From the NCBI RefSeq assembly GCF_000772105.1, contig NZ_CP009355.1, positions 1,612,001 through 1,676,000 of the forward strand: a DNA stretch of 64,000 bases. The letters run 5' to 3'. The stretch comes from Vibrio tubiashii ATCC 19109. Its GTDB lineage: Bacteria; Pseudomonadota; Gammaproteobacteria; Enterobacterales; Vibrionaceae. The notes under the pieces are model-generated. The model was not told where the DNA came from and searched no databases. It saw only the letters and a program-made list of their open reading frames with translations. A program made the translations under genes and the position numbers. This document shows, piece by piece, positions 54,157-62,569 of this stretch (position 1 is the stretch's first letter; the number at the start of each line of letters is the position of its first letter).

Positions 54157-54436
54157 CAGCACAACATTCATCTTGCAAGAAACCAATAACGCCTTCTAAA
54201 CATTGGTAATCGGTAACACAGTATAGCGTTCGCCCTTCTCGACGTTGGCTAATTAAACCTGCAGACGCAAGACTAGAAATATGGTGAGATAGCGTTGAGC
54301 CTGGAATACCTAGCTTCTCTTGCAAGCTCCCTACTGCAATACCTTGATAACCGGCTTTGACTACACTTTTGTATATCGAAAGACGAGTTGGGTGACCAAG
54401 CTCTTTAAGTGCTTTGGCAACGACTTCAAGTTCCAT
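54143..54436 (-). CDS. ArsR-family metal/thiol-responsive repressor
   Basis: A 97-residue winged-helix protein. ALKELGHPTRLSIYKSVVKA and IPGSTLSHHISSLASAGLIS followed by RREGRTLYC make the DNA-binding core. The tail ends DECCADENC, adding three cysteines suited to bind a thiophilic metal or arsenite. ATG 54436 follows GGAG by six bases. The gene overlaps the sigma-factor gene and lies 23 bases below a symmetric operator shared with the ArsP-like permease gene. Confidence 0.9.
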   Translation of the reverse strand: MELEVVAKALKELGHPTRLSIYKSVVKAGYQGIAVGSLQEKLGIPGSTLSHHISSLASAGLISQRREGRTLYCVTDYQCLEGVIGFLQDECCADENC

Positions 54437-54458
54437 TACAGACTCCACATAAGATGAT

Positions 54459-54482
54459 ATATTTCCAAAATAATCGAAATAT
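54459..54482 (-). promoter_or_regulatory. Operator of the arsR-sigZ pair, shared with the permease gene
   Basis: Read leftward, the 24-bp site begins ATATTTCGAT and ends TTGGAAATAT, with inverted ends ATATTTC/GAAATAT. The site before the permease (57331-57354) matches at 20 of 24 bases. It lies 23 bases before the ArsR start, so the repressor probably regulates itself and the permease. Confidence 0.75.
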
Positions 54483-54606
54483 CTCCAAGATGCAATAGTT
54501 AACAGCCCCACTTTCTAGACAAGCATAAAATGATGATTTCACCATCCATATTTAGTTAATCTAATGTTGCATATTTAACAGCTGTAAAACATTTGGGATA
54601 AGGCTA

Positions 54607-54828
54607 ATGTTTCTTGTACGTGCTACAGGAGTGAGCGAGAAATCAATGAAAGTACTGATCCAATACACACAAACAGGAAAATATAAAGATCGAGTATGGG
54701 AGTCCCTGACGCTTAAAGCAAAGGGGGAAGTTCAGGCAGTGACGCCTTCTTCAGCTGTTCGATTAATAGAGCAGAACAAAGCCGTTTTATTTACTACGGA
54801 AGAAGATGAGATTGTTTTTCAAAGCTAG
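54607..54828 (+). CDS. Small hypothetical protein (73 aa)
   Basis: A 73-residue frame. The core MKVLIQYTQTGKYKDRVWES, followed by LTLKAKGEVQAVTPSSAVRL, has good beta-strand/helix alternation and coding-like codon use. The first ATG has AAGG only three bases ahead; the internal ATG at 54646 is an alternative with weak support. No family is recognised. It is divergent from the arsR operator. Confidence 0.45.
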   Translation: MFLVRATGVSEKSMKVLIQYTQTGKYKDRVWESLTLKAKGEVQAVTPSSAVRLIEQNKAVLFTTEEDEIVFQS

Positions 54829-55021
54829 TTGCTGGCAACCGATTTCGACTTAAGGGTTCGTTTGCGCCTCCCCAAATCGCCAAACGCATACCCACCACCG
54901 GGACCAATCTATTCCCTCCAATAGCTTGCTGTTCCGGTTTTTCTTTCCTCATTATCCATTGCTATCGGTCTTTCATTTCTATAACTTAGCCAAGTTGCAT
55001 GGATGTTATTCGAGGTAGATT

Positions 55022-55735
55022 GTGAAAAAGCTATTGATAGTCAATGTTGGCTCAGCGCCTGAAAGCCAACTGAACAAATTTGGTGATTTTGAACTGTGGG
55101 CAAAGCAAGCCATTGGCTCCACCACGCTTGAGATCGAGTTTCACGACGGAATCGCTAACCCACTGCCAAAACCGCAAGTTCTCGCGGGCGTTATCATCAT
55201 GGGTTCACTGTCCATGGTGACAGAAGAAACCAACTGGATGAAACGGCTTGCAGCAGAGATTGTGCAGCTCGCAGAACATCGTATTCCAACCTTAGGCATT
55301 TGCTTTGGTCACCAACTTATTAGCTACGCTTTTGGTGGCGACATCGACTTCAACCCAAATGGGTTGGAAGTCGGTACAGTCAATATCTCCCGTTTGGAAA
55401 ATAGCGACGACGACCCGTTGCTTAGCCAACTACCCGAACACTTCCACGCTCAAGCCGTCCATTTTCAATCTGTACTTACATTACCAAAGCAAGCTGTCCG
55501 GTTGGCACAAAGCAATATGGACCAGCACCATGCGTTTCGTGCCGGCGACTGCACATGGGGTGTCCAGTTTCACCCAGAGTTTACCACCGACATCATGCTA
55601 GATGTACTTGAGAACTTTCAGGAAGAGTTGGGGGAAGATGTTGTTAACCGTAAAATACAACAGGTTGTGCCTGCTGATGAGGCACAACGCGTATTAGTGA
55701 ATTTCGCTCGACTATGTGAAGAGCGAAAGGACTAG
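55022..55735 (+). CDS. Class I glutamine amidotransferase domain protein
   Basis: A 237-residue protein with a GMP-synthase-like glutamine amidotransferase fold. The nucleophile elbow is TLGICFGHQLISYAFGG and the partner residues are in WGVQFHPEFT (His/Glu). It has no synthase domain, so it would hand ammonia or a transferred group to another protein or cleave a gamma-glutamyl bond. Start is GTG with GAGG six bases ahead. The 3' end overlaps the convergent endopeptidase gene by four bases. Confidence 0.87.
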   Translation: MKKLLIVNVGSAPESQLNKFGDFELWAKQAIGSTTLEIEFHDGIANPLPKPQVLAGVIIMGSLSMVTEETNWMKRLAAEIVQLAEHRIPTLGICFGHQLISYAFGGDIDFNPNGLEVGTVNISRLENSDDDPLLSQLPEHFHAQAVHFQSVLTLPKQAVRLAQSNMDQHHAFRAGDCTWGVQFHPEFTTDIMLDVLENFQEELGEDVVNRKIQQVVPADEAQRVLVNFARLCEERKD

Positions 55736-57009
55736 CGGCTGTTTGGTTCACCCTGTGACTTAATCAAGGCTGTGGCACTTTGTTCACCTTTCACTAAGCT
55801 ATCAAACTCAGAGATACGCGCTAAAAATGCCTGCTTATCTTGTTTTGAAATGGAGCTAGCGAGCGGAAGATTGGCTTTCATTGGATCTACCGCGCGATTG
55901 CGCACTAAAACTTCGAAATGCAAATGTGGCCCTGTGATCCTGCCCGTAGCACCCGCAATCGCAATCTTTTGGCCACGTTTAACATGCTGACCTTTCTTAA
56001 CCAGAAAACGGTGCAGATGAAGGTAACGCGTCTTGTAAACACTGTTGTGTTCAATCACTAGATACTTACCCGCATATTTGTGGTTACGTACCGCAATCAC
56101 TTTACCATCACCGGTTGAGTAGACAGGCGCTCCGACAGGAGTGGCGAAGTCTGTGCCGTTATGCGGAGTAACACGCCCCGTCACCGGATGCTTGCGTCGT
56201 GGATTGAATGGAGACGTGATGCGGCGATATTGTTTTGCTACTGGGTAGCGATCAAACGCTTGCTCTAGACTATTACCTTGCCTGTCGTAAAAGCGGCCAT
56301 CTTCAGCCAAGAATGCTGCGACTTCTCTGCCGCGTAGATAAATCGCAATGCCTTGAATTTCGGTATTCCCCGTCAGATGAGTACCTAAATATTGCTCTTT
56401 AACCAACACATTAAAACGATCCCCAGCACGCAATTCTTTAGCGAAATCAACTTTGTCACGCAAGACTCGGGTAATGTTAGCGATCTGATTAGGCGTTAAG
56501 CCCGCACGGTAAGCCGATAGCGAAAAGCTCCCCTGAATATCGCCCGCATAGAGCTTTTCCTGCCATTCACCCGCTTCTTCGACAAAACGATAGCTAAAGC
56601 TATTGTCTTCCTCACGACTAAACACTGCCCTTTCGACCAAACTTTGATGATAAATCAAGTTCTTGAGCTGTTTAGTATCACTATCAAGCACGAGTTCTAG
56701 GTGATCCCCCGGCTTAATGGTATCTAACTTCAGCGATTCTAGGTCGGCCTCTAAAATACTTTGCAGCGTGTCGTAAGGTATGTTCCATGCCGAAAATATC
56801 GTGCTTAAGGTATCCCCCACTTTAACAAAATAGTGAGCGCGAATTTCAGACGACTGCAAAGGTGCGGGAGTCGCATTTTCTTGCGGCTGATAGGCCGTCA
56901 CTTTGATCGGAGTAGGCTCACGCTTCGACTCAGACTTGAAAGTCAGCACAGCAGAGAGAGAAAAGGCGGTGATCGCAACCGCAACTAATATGGGACGAAG
57001 GAGCTTCAT
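55732..57009 (-). CDS. shyB: M23-family peptidoglycan endopeptidase (ShyB-like)
   Basis: A 425-residue DD-endopeptidase. A membrane anchor or signal (LRPILVAVAITAFSLSAVL) is followed by a LysM/OapA-like domain (YFVKVGDTLSTIFSAWNIPY, about 65-110) and a linker. The M23 catalytic domain has PHNGTDFATPVGAPVYSTGD (HxxxD motif), RYLHLHRF and TGPHLHFEVLV. The known V. cholerae Shy proteins cut peptide crosslinks for cell growth, and ShyB there is switched on by zinc starvation. Here a Zur box lies 22 bases upstream of the start. The gene is convergent with the amidotransferase. Confidence 0.87.
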   Translation of the reverse strand: MKLLRPILVAVAITAFSLSAVLTFKSESKREPTPIKVTAYQPQENATPAPLQSSEIRAHYFVKVGDTLSTIFSAWNIPYDTLQSILEADLESLKLDTIKPGDHLELVLDSDTKQLKNLIYHQSLVERAVFSREEDNSFSYRFVEEAGEWQEKLYAGDIQGSFSLSAYRAGLTPNQIANITRVLRDKVDFAKELRAGDRFNVLVKEQYLGTHLTGNTEIQGIAIYLRGREVAAFLAEDGRFYDRQGNSLEQAFDRYPVAKQYRRITSPFNPRRKHPVTGRVTPHNGTDFATPVGAPVYSTGDGKVIAVRNHKYAGKYLVIEHNSVYKTRYLHLHRFLVKKGQHVKRGQKIAIAGATGRITGPHLHFEVLVRNRAVDPMKANLPLASSISKQDKQAFLARISEFDSLVKGEQSATALIKSQGEPNSR

Positions 57010-57031
57010 AAAACAGACAAATCAGAACTTA

Positions 57032-57048
57032 ATGTTATGTTATAACAC
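57032..57048. promoter_or_regulatory. Zur box upstream of the ShyB-like gene
   Basis: ATGTTAT-GTT-ATAACAC matches the 7-3-7 Zur pattern with one mismatch and lies 22 bases before the start codon of the endopeptidase, in a typical repressor position. Confidence 0.7.
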
Positions 57049-57330
57049 TTATGGAATGGTAATAACATGCGATCTTTGCCACCGAGTATTGACCAACAAT
57101 AGCGCCAAAGTTTCACAAACGAACTTGCAACCTAAAATAGCGCAAACTAAGCATAAACAAAATCATATTTATATCAAATCAGTTACAAAAATGGAGTTCA
57201 TGACTACATAGAGAGTTTAACTCGGTCACAAATTAATCATTTTTGGTCTTGAAATTAAAATCCGTTGATTAAATTTAGTTCCGTTTAGCTCACTGAGACT
57301 TATCTATCTGATAAACAATAGCTTTATATT

Positions 57331-57354
57331 TTATTTCGATATTTATGGAAATAT
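57331..57354 (+). promoter_or_regulatory. ArsR-type operator upstream of the permease gene
   Basis: The 24-bp site begins TTATTTCGAT and ends ATGGAAATAT. It matches the site before the ArsR gene at 20 of 24 bases, in the same orientation relative to the gene. It lies about 70 bases from the permease start. Confidence 0.72.
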
Positions 57355-57422
57355 TTATTGATCTTTTCTTTCTCACTTCTATAATTCGAGAAAAATCGAA
57401 ATGAATTTTGGAGTCTATTACG

Positions 57423-58496
57423 ATGAATAACGAATTTATGACCATGGCGAGCGAAGCGCTCGATATGTTTGCGTTTTTAGCCACCGAACTGATCATCCTG
57501 TTCTTAGCCATTAGCTACATTGTTGGTGTGTTGCAAGAGTTTTTAACCCCAGAGAAGATCCAATCGATCCTAAGTTCGCGCAACGGTAAAGGTTATGTTG
57601 TCGCTGCACTACTTGGTGCTATCACACCATTTTGCTCGTGTTCCACAATACCTTTCTTAAAAGGTCTACTCAGAGCCAGAGCAGGGTTTGGCCCAATGAT
57701 GGTGTTCTTATTTGGTAGCCCACTACTTAACCCGGTCATCATCGGCTTGTTCGTCGTGACCTTTGGTTGGAAAGTCGCGCTGTTTTACTTTGCTATTGCT
57801 ATGTTGGTGTCAGTGCTTGCGGGCTATTCGCTAGAAAAACTTGGTTTTGAACGCTATGTAAAACCAGAAGCATACCAAGCAGCACAACCTTCAAGTTGTG
57901 GCACAAGCTGTGGTGAGAGTAAACCTGAAGTAAAATCAGTATCGTCATGTGCGACAACGAGTTGCGGTGAGACGGCACCGGTTGCAGCAAAAGAAGCGGC
58001 TTGTGGCAGCGAAACCAAAGTTGAAGTGTCATGCTGCTCTTCTGACGGCACAGCGACAGCGACTGTAGTTGAGAACAAAGAACCAAGCCGTTGGGCAAAA
58101 ATTTGGTACTCAACATGGAAAGATTTTAAACAAGTCTTCCCTTACCTAATGCTAGGTATTGCTATTGGTTCGTTTATCTACGGCTTTATTCCTACTGAGT
58201 TGATTGCACAGTACGCTGGGGCAGGAAAATGGTACGCAATACCAGTCGCAGCTATTATCGGTATACCTTTGTACATTCGCGCCGAAGCAGTCATTCCACT
58301 TAGTGCAGCATTAGTACAAAAAGGCATGGCATTAGGCTCAGTCATGGCACTCATCATAGGTAGTGCAGGTGCAAGTTTGACCGAGGTGATTTTACTTAAG
58401 TCTATCTTCAAAAATCAGATGATTGCTGCCTTTCTGGTTGTCATTCTCAGCATGGCGATAGGTGCAGGCTTTCTATATAGCTTCCTCTTTGGTTAA
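57423..58496 (+). CDS. ArsP-like permease (DUF318) with a cysteine-rich loop
   Basis: A 357-residue membrane permease. ATG 57423 follows GGAG by eight bases. The first half has LLGAITPFCSCSTIPFLKGL, the signature with cysteines in the membrane, and the second half repeats the layout with GIPLYIRAEAVIPLS; about eight spans in two related halves are predicted. A central loop (about 155-220) carries many cysteines (SSCGTSCGES, SSCATTSCGE, SCCSS), which could bind a thiophilic metal or arsenical. Relatives export organoarsenicals or soft metals. It shares an operator with the arsR-sigZ pair 3 kb away, so one regulator may control both. Confidence 0.85.
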   Translation: MNNEFMTMASEALDMFAFLATELIILFLAISYIVGVLQEFLTPEKIQSILSSRNGKGYVVAALLGAITPFCSCSTIPFLKGLLRARAGFGPMMVFLFGSPLLNPVIIGLFVVTFGWKVALFYFAIAMLVSVLAGYSLEKLGFERYVKPEAYQAAQPSSCGTSCGESKPEVKSVSSCATTSCGETAPVAAKEAACGSETKVEVSCCSSDGTATATVVENKEPSRWAKIWYSTWKDFKQVFPYLMLGIAIGSFIYGFIPTELIAQYAGAGKWYAIPVAAIIGIPLYIRAEAVIPLSAALVQKGMALGSVMALIIGSAGASLTEVILLKSIFKNQMIAAFLVVILSMAIGAGFLYSFLFG

Positions 58497-58510
58497 CCGC
58501 CACTATCCTC

Positions 58511-58538
58511 AAAAGGCTCGAATATTCGAGCCTTTTTT
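58511..58538 (+). terminator. Terminator after the permease gene
   Basis: A perfect palindrome AAAAGGCTCGAA-TA-TTCGAGCCTTTT is followed by further T on the + strand, 15 bases past the permease stop. Confidence 0.93.
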
Positions 58539-58674
58539 TATGCATGCGTTCGATATAAACCGCATTCAGTTATCACCTTTTACACACCAATTTGACGAAT
58601 CATAGTTTATGACCTGTTCTTAACTGGCACATATTCACAATGCGCATATTATCAATTATGGAAAGAGGTTAACT

Positions 58675-59181
58675 ATGAAGATCTTAACGTCAGTTTCGCT
58701 ACTCTCTATCGCCTTTTTGGCTGGTTGCCAATCTACATCTTCACCAGAAGAACAAGCAATAAAATCAAATCTGTGTAAGGTTGGCGATGGTTCAGGAGCC
58801 GCTTATACCCACGAAAAATTTGAACAAGCCGTTATGGACTGTGGCGGTTACGAAATCTTTACTGACGATATGGTGGTAGGGCAAGAACTTGTATTTTCGT
58901 TCAACAACGGTAAGAAAAAGCGAAAAATGGTCTTGAACGATGATGGAACGGGTGCATACACCAAATTGGATAAAGGTAGCACTGAAAACATCACGTGGGA
59001 GTTCCAAGACAACGGAAATTTGCACTTAGAATTTGAAGATGGCTATCAATGGGATTGGAAGTTGATTGCGGAACAAGGTGGTTTCTGGGCAGTGAAATCG
59101 TACGGCTATGGGGCAGATGCCGCAGATCGTGACATCTTGTCTATGGTCGTCACCAATAAAACAGCGATGATGACGCAGTAA
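58675..59181 (+). CDS. Small lipoprotein, function unknown
   Basis: A 168-residue protein with a lipoprotein signal (LLSIAFLAGCQSTSS, cysteine 18) and AGAGG six bases before the ATG. The mature part has two cysteines (NLCKVG and VMDCGG) that may form a disulfide and a short beta-rich domain with WEFQDNGNLHLEFEDGYQW, reminiscent of a lipocalin-like small barrel. No named family is recognised. It ends at a two-way terminator. Confidence 0.7.
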   Translation: MKILTSVSLLSIAFLAGCQSTSSPEEQAIKSNLCKVGDGSGAAYTHEKFEQAVMDCGGYEIFTDDMVVGQELVFSFNNGKKKRKMVLNDDGTGAYTKLDKGSTENITWEFQDNGNLHLEFEDGYQWDWKLIAEQGGFWAVKSYGYGADAADRDILSMVVTNKTAMMTQ

Positions 59182-59195
59182 ATTTAACAACGTAC

Positions 59196-59228
59196 AAAAA
59201 AGGATTGGCATTGTTGCCAATCCTTTTT
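59196..59228. terminator. Bidirectional terminator between the lipoprotein and VOC genes
   Basis: AAAAAGGATTGGCA/TGCCAATCCTTTTT with a 4-base loop is perfect and gives U-tracts both ways. Confidence 0.93.
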
Positions 59229-59242
59229 CGGTTTAGAGCACA

Positions 59243-59728
59243 TTACTCGTAGTCTGATGCATATGTCTCTTCGTAGGTGTGAGAGTACAACTCAAATAGA
59301 TTGCCAAACGGGTCTTCTAGGTAAACCATTTTTGCAGGCTTAGTGTCGTCTTCTGGGTGATAGCGCATCACATCCATACGTACTTTGCCACCAAACTGCT
59401 CGACCTTTTCCATTACGCCTTCGAAATCATCAGTTTGTAAACAGAAATGGAAGATGCCTAAACGTGAGAAGTCGACCTCATGGCGTTCTTGACGCTCCTT
59501 CATCTCAAATAACTCAACACCGATACCATCAGTTGTCACCAAGTGAGCAATATTGAAGCCTTTAAAACCCTCACCAAATACGGCGATACACATACGACCA
59601 ATAGCCGTTTCGCGCTCTTCAACGACTTTAGTGTTATTCATGACAATCTTAAGGCCTAACGCTTGAGTGTAAAACTCAACCGCTTTGTCCATATCACCCA
59701 CCATGATACCAACGTGATTCATTTTCAT
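59243..59728 (-). CDS. VOC-family (glyoxalase-like) metalloprotein
   Basis: A 161-residue vicinal-oxygen-chelate protein. ATG 59728 follows GGAG by six bases; the open frame extends to 59782 without a site. MNHVGIMVGDMDKAVEFYTQ and later FGNLFELYSH mark the two beta-alpha-beta repeats, with metal ligands in MNHVGI and LFELYSH-type positions. The activity (glyoxalase, dioxygenase, resistance) cannot be named. Confidence 0.88.
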   Translation of the reverse strand: MKMNHVGIMVGDMDKAVEFYTQALGLKIVMNNTKVVEERETAIGRMCIAVFGEGFKGFNIAHLVTTDGIGVELFEMKERQERHEVDFSRLGIFHFCLQTDDFEGVMEKVEQFGGKVRMDVMRYHPEDDTKPAKMVYLEDPFGNLFELYSHTYEETYASDYE

Positions 59729-59892
59729 AACTTTCTCCAGAATTAGTGCGATGTTTTGTTTCGATGGAGAGAGTGTATGCACTGGTGTTGATTAAATGAA
59801 ATTATCAATAATTATAAAAATAATAACATAATTTTATCAAACAAAAAGGAGAGAAACGTATATAGCAATGGGATAGAAAACCCAAAGGAAAG

Positions 59893-59918
59893 TCAGGCTC
59901 CTTTACTTCGGAGCCTGA
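59893..59918 (-). terminator. Terminator after the 202-aa orphan gene
   Basis: TCAGGCTCC/GGAGCCTGA with an 8-base loop; the leftward tail is CTTTCCTTT, only moderately U-rich. Confidence 0.65.
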
Positions 59919-59926
59919 GTAGATAT

Positions 59927-60535
59927 TTAATCGTTAGACCAACTGTACCATTCGGTAGAGAGTGCGCGGACAGATTGATTCACCAACGTCATTGCACGTG
60001 ATTCTACGACATAGTTTCGCAAAGGACCTGCGCCTTTTCTTTTATTGTAGATATCGTCATACATATCCTCGTTATGGTCCATCATTGAGAACATCGAATG
60101 ACACCAAGCATAAATCACCACTTTACCTTGGCTTATTTTACCTAAGGTTGCACTTTTGAGTTTTTCTGTCGTATTGAGTGTCGCGACATCCACAACTTCG
60201 ACTTTGCTGCCAAATTCTTGGGCCGCTTTTAAATCATCGAGATAAAACTGCTTTTCAATGACGTACTTTTTATTGAACTGGCCAGTACTCGAATCAACGG
60301 CTTGACCTGCTTGAGTACCATGTCGACCTGAGAATACGACATATCCGCCGGGATGGTTGAGGTGTCGAGCCAATGTAGGCCAAGAAGAGTTGGCTGTCTG
60401 AGTAACGGAAAGATAAAGCCTGCCGACTTGAACCCAAGGACAGGTTGTCCACGGATCATCAGGGCACGAGATAAGATGATCATTCATCAGTGACAGAGGA
60501 GTGCGTTGATCATTACGAGGCACAACTTCAAACAT
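59927..60535 (-). CDS. Hypothetical soluble protein (202 aa)
   Basis: A 202-residue protein with AGGAG six bases before the ATG and good coding character. No signal peptide or membrane span. Distinct segments are GGYVVFSGRHGTQAGQAVD, with glycines suggesting a nucleotide or phosphate loop, and VVIYAWCHSMFSMMDH. The order of strands and helices suggests a Rossmann-like alpha/beta fold. I recognise no family. It is a single gene with a terminator. Confidence 0.6.
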   Translation of the reverse strand: MFEVVPRNDQRTPLSLMNDHLISCPDDPWTTCPWVQVGRLYLSVTQTANSSWPTLARHLNHPGGYVVFSGRHGTQAGQAVDSSTGQFNKKYVIEKQFYLDDLKAAQEFGSKVEVVDVATLNTTEKLKSATLGKISQGKVVIYAWCHSMFSMMDHNEDMYDDIYNKRKGAGPLRNYVVESRAMTLVNQSVRALSTEWYSWSND

Positions 60536-60670
60536 TATTGGCTCCTATCGGGTAATAAACGTTTGAATTTTATCATGGCACATTAATGGGGGTTACAAAA
60601 ATGTTAATACAACTTTAGTTTAGAGCATGAATTCTAAATCAAATTTAAGACTGGAAAATAAAACAAAAGC

Positions 60671-60709
60671 CAATTCAGTGGTGTGATGTTCTAATCTCAC
60701 TAAATTGAC
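60671..60709. terminator. Terminator after the NTF2-like gene
   Basis: CAATTCAGTG pairs with CACTAAATTG, one mismatch, with a 17-base loop and U-rich tails on both strands. It probably ends the leftward NTF2-like gene. Confidence 0.6.
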
Positions 60710-60759
60710 TTTTTTGCTATCGGGATAAGTCGATGTTCAGATATTCATTCTGATAGGTA

Positions 60760-61131
60760 CTAACGTTCACCTTGTACTTCAAACTCGTCGTAAGTTAAGC
60801 GAGCCTTACCATCATCTTGAATTGTCCATACTTCCTTGTGAACCACACCGAATGCTTTGTTCATCGTCCAATTTGACGTCAGAATATAACTGCTCTCATC
60901 CACTTTTTCCCATCTTGTCTCTGTGTACGCAACGTCGCTGAAACCTTGGTCAATGATGTTTTGCCAAAAGGCTTGGATCTGCTCTCGGCCTTCAAAACGA
61001 CCAAAAGGTTTGGCATGCATAATCGTGCCTTCTTGGTACTGCTCCGCACAGCCCTTTGCATCTTGGTTGTTGAAAGCGTGTTTCCACGCTGTTATGCCTG
61101 CCTGACAGGCTTCTAATACGGCTTGACTCAT
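60760..61131 (-). CDS. NTF2/SnoaL-like small protein
   Basis: A 123-residue protein. ATG 61131 follows GGAG by seven bases. WKHAFNNQDAKGCAEQYQEG, FGRFEGREQIQAFWQNII and the C-terminal TYDEFEVQG match the SnoaL/DUF4440 type of NTF2-like fold. It lies opposite a LysR regulator about 100 bases away and is the likely target. Such small proteins often bind or isomerise hydrophobic ligands; the substrate is unknown. Confidence 0.85.
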   Translation of the reverse strand: MSQAVLEACQAGITAWKHAFNNQDAKGCAEQYQEGTIMHAKPFGRFEGREQIQAFWQNIIDQGFSDVAYTETRWEKVDESSYILTSNWTMNKAFGVVHKEVWTIQDDGKARLTYDEFEVQGER

Positions 61132-61208
61132 TTTTATTCTCCTCTCAATGATTGAGCTCAGTTTAGTGCTATGATTAACACGTAAAAACAAACAAATAAG
61201 AAATCACT

Positions 61209-61225
61209 GTTCTAAAATAGAGAAC
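61209..61225. promoter_or_regulatory. Palindrome in the LysR/NTF2 divergent gap
   Basis: GTTCT-N7-AGAAC is a perfect 5-bp inverted repeat centred midway between the two start regions, a typical LysR-type site (T-N11-A pattern). Confidence 0.5.
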
Positions 61226-61231
61226 AATTAA

Positions 61232-62107
61232 ATGAACAAACATCGCCAAATGACCCTGTTTATGTACATTGTTGATTGTGGGTCAATTTCAAAGGCCGCC
61301 GAAAAGCTAGAACTTTCCAAATCAGTACTGAGTGGCGCACTCAAACAGCTAGAAAGCGAACTGGACACTACTTTGCTTAAACGCACTACTCGCAAGCAAA
61401 GTCTTACCGTACAGGGAGAGATGTTCTACCAGCACTGCTTAGCGATGAACAAGATTGTCGATCAAGCCTGGGACGAGATGCGAGAAACACACCAGACTCC
61501 ATCCGGCAATCTCACTATTACGGCTCCCCATGCGTTAGTAGAAACTGTGATTACTCCAGCAATAGCACACGCATTTGCGGCCTATCCTGAGGTTTGTCTC
61601 GATATAAGGGCGGACGATGACCAATTAGACTTGATGCAAAATGATATTGATCTCGCTATTCGAGTCGGAGAATCTGGCGACAGCAGTTATAAACAAAGGA
61701 AAATAGGCGCATTTCGCGACGTTTTGTGCCAGAAAGCCTCATGCAAAACAGCCTTCAAAGATGCAAATTACATCGCTAACCACTGGCAAGGCAAACAGAT
61801 CACTCACACTATGCACTCCATTTCGACTGGAGATACCGTTGAACACCATTTCCTAGCTAAGCATAGAGTCAATACCATTAATCAAGTTGCTGCCATGATC
61901 GCTCACGGCATGGGAATAGGTATCGTGCCTGAGTTTGTACTTTCTCAATACCCCGAGCTCTGTCCTTGCTTACCTAATTATGCACTTCCTAGTACGAATG
62001 TTTACGCCTTACACCCATATTCAAGAACGCCACCTATTGCTGTTTTAATGGCAAGCGATGCAATTGAAGAGCAGCTAATAAGTTTTTACTCAGGTAAAAA
62101 CGAGTAG
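61232..62107 (+). CDS. LysR-family regulator, divergent from the NTF2-like gene
   Basis: A 291-residue LysR regulator. The helix-turn-helix is SISKAAEKLELSKSVLSGAL followed by KQLESELDTTLLKR. The effector domain carries SGNLTITAPHALVETVIT and other typical segments. A palindrome lies seven bases before its start, which suggests self-regulation and control of the divergent gene. The signal is unknown. Confidence 0.87.
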   Translation: MNKHRQMTLFMYIVDCGSISKAAEKLELSKSVLSGALKQLESELDTTLLKRTTRKQSLTVQGEMFYQHCLAMNKIVDQAWDEMRETHQTPSGNLTITAPHALVETVITPAIAHAFAAYPEVCLDIRADDDQLDLMQNDIDLAIRVGESGDSSYKQRKIGAFRDVLCQKASCKTAFKDANYIANHWQGKQITHTMHSISTGDTVEHHFLAKHRVNTINQVAAMIAHGMGIGIVPEFVLSQYPELCPCLPNYALPSTNVYALHPYSRTPPIAVLMASDAIEEQLISFYSGKNE

Positions 62108-62207
62108 AAATTAACCTCCATCAATATTCTTATTTATTTCACTAATCATTCAAAATTGATCGCCTACACTTGTTTAAAACGTCAGTGACTAGAGTAAGGA
62201 GAATGCC

Positions 62208-62498
62208 GTGATTTCAGTACATAGAGAATACGAACTAATCGATGTGAACCACTCCCATGCCCATGTTGAGATTAATCCTATCGGTCTGATTGACGTAGAG
62301 ATCATGGAAAACAAGCAACATCATCAAGCGGAGTTTACTGAACTGTCATTTCAAAAGGTCGGTGGTCACACGCGATTGTGTAGCAAACAAAATAAAAAAC
62401 CATGGCAGTTGGAATTAGACAATAGAGATGCAGAAGAGATAAATCGTTTGATCGACCAAGCGAGTGAAGAGTTTGAGACCTTAATGCGCGATCTCTGA
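62208..62498 (+). CDS. Small acidic hypothetical protein (96 aa)
   Basis: A 96-residue protein starting at GTG with AAGGAG six bases upstream. It begins MISVHREYELIDVNHSHAHV and includes several histidines (HSHAH, NKQHHQ) that may bind a metal, then an acidic, helical C-terminus. No family recognised. It is convergent with the 409-residue gene, but the gap is short and holds a strong hairpin. Confidence 0.6.
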   Translation: MISVHREYELIDVNHSHAHVEINPIGLIDVEIMENKQHHQAEFTELSFQKVGGHTRLCSKQNKKPWQLELDNRDAEEINRLIDQASEEFETLMRDL

Positions 62499-62516
62499 GC
62501 AGTGCTAACGTTCAAA

Positions 62517-62547
62517 AGCCATATCAAAGCTGAGATTTGATATGGCT
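62517..62547. terminator. Hairpin between the small acidic gene and the 409-aa gene
   Basis: AGCCATATCAAA/TTTGATATGGCT is a perfect 12-bp stem with a 7-base loop, serving two convergent genes. The leftward tail is TTTTGAACG. Confidence 0.78.
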
Positions 62548-62569
62548 AAATTATTATATAGGCTAACGA

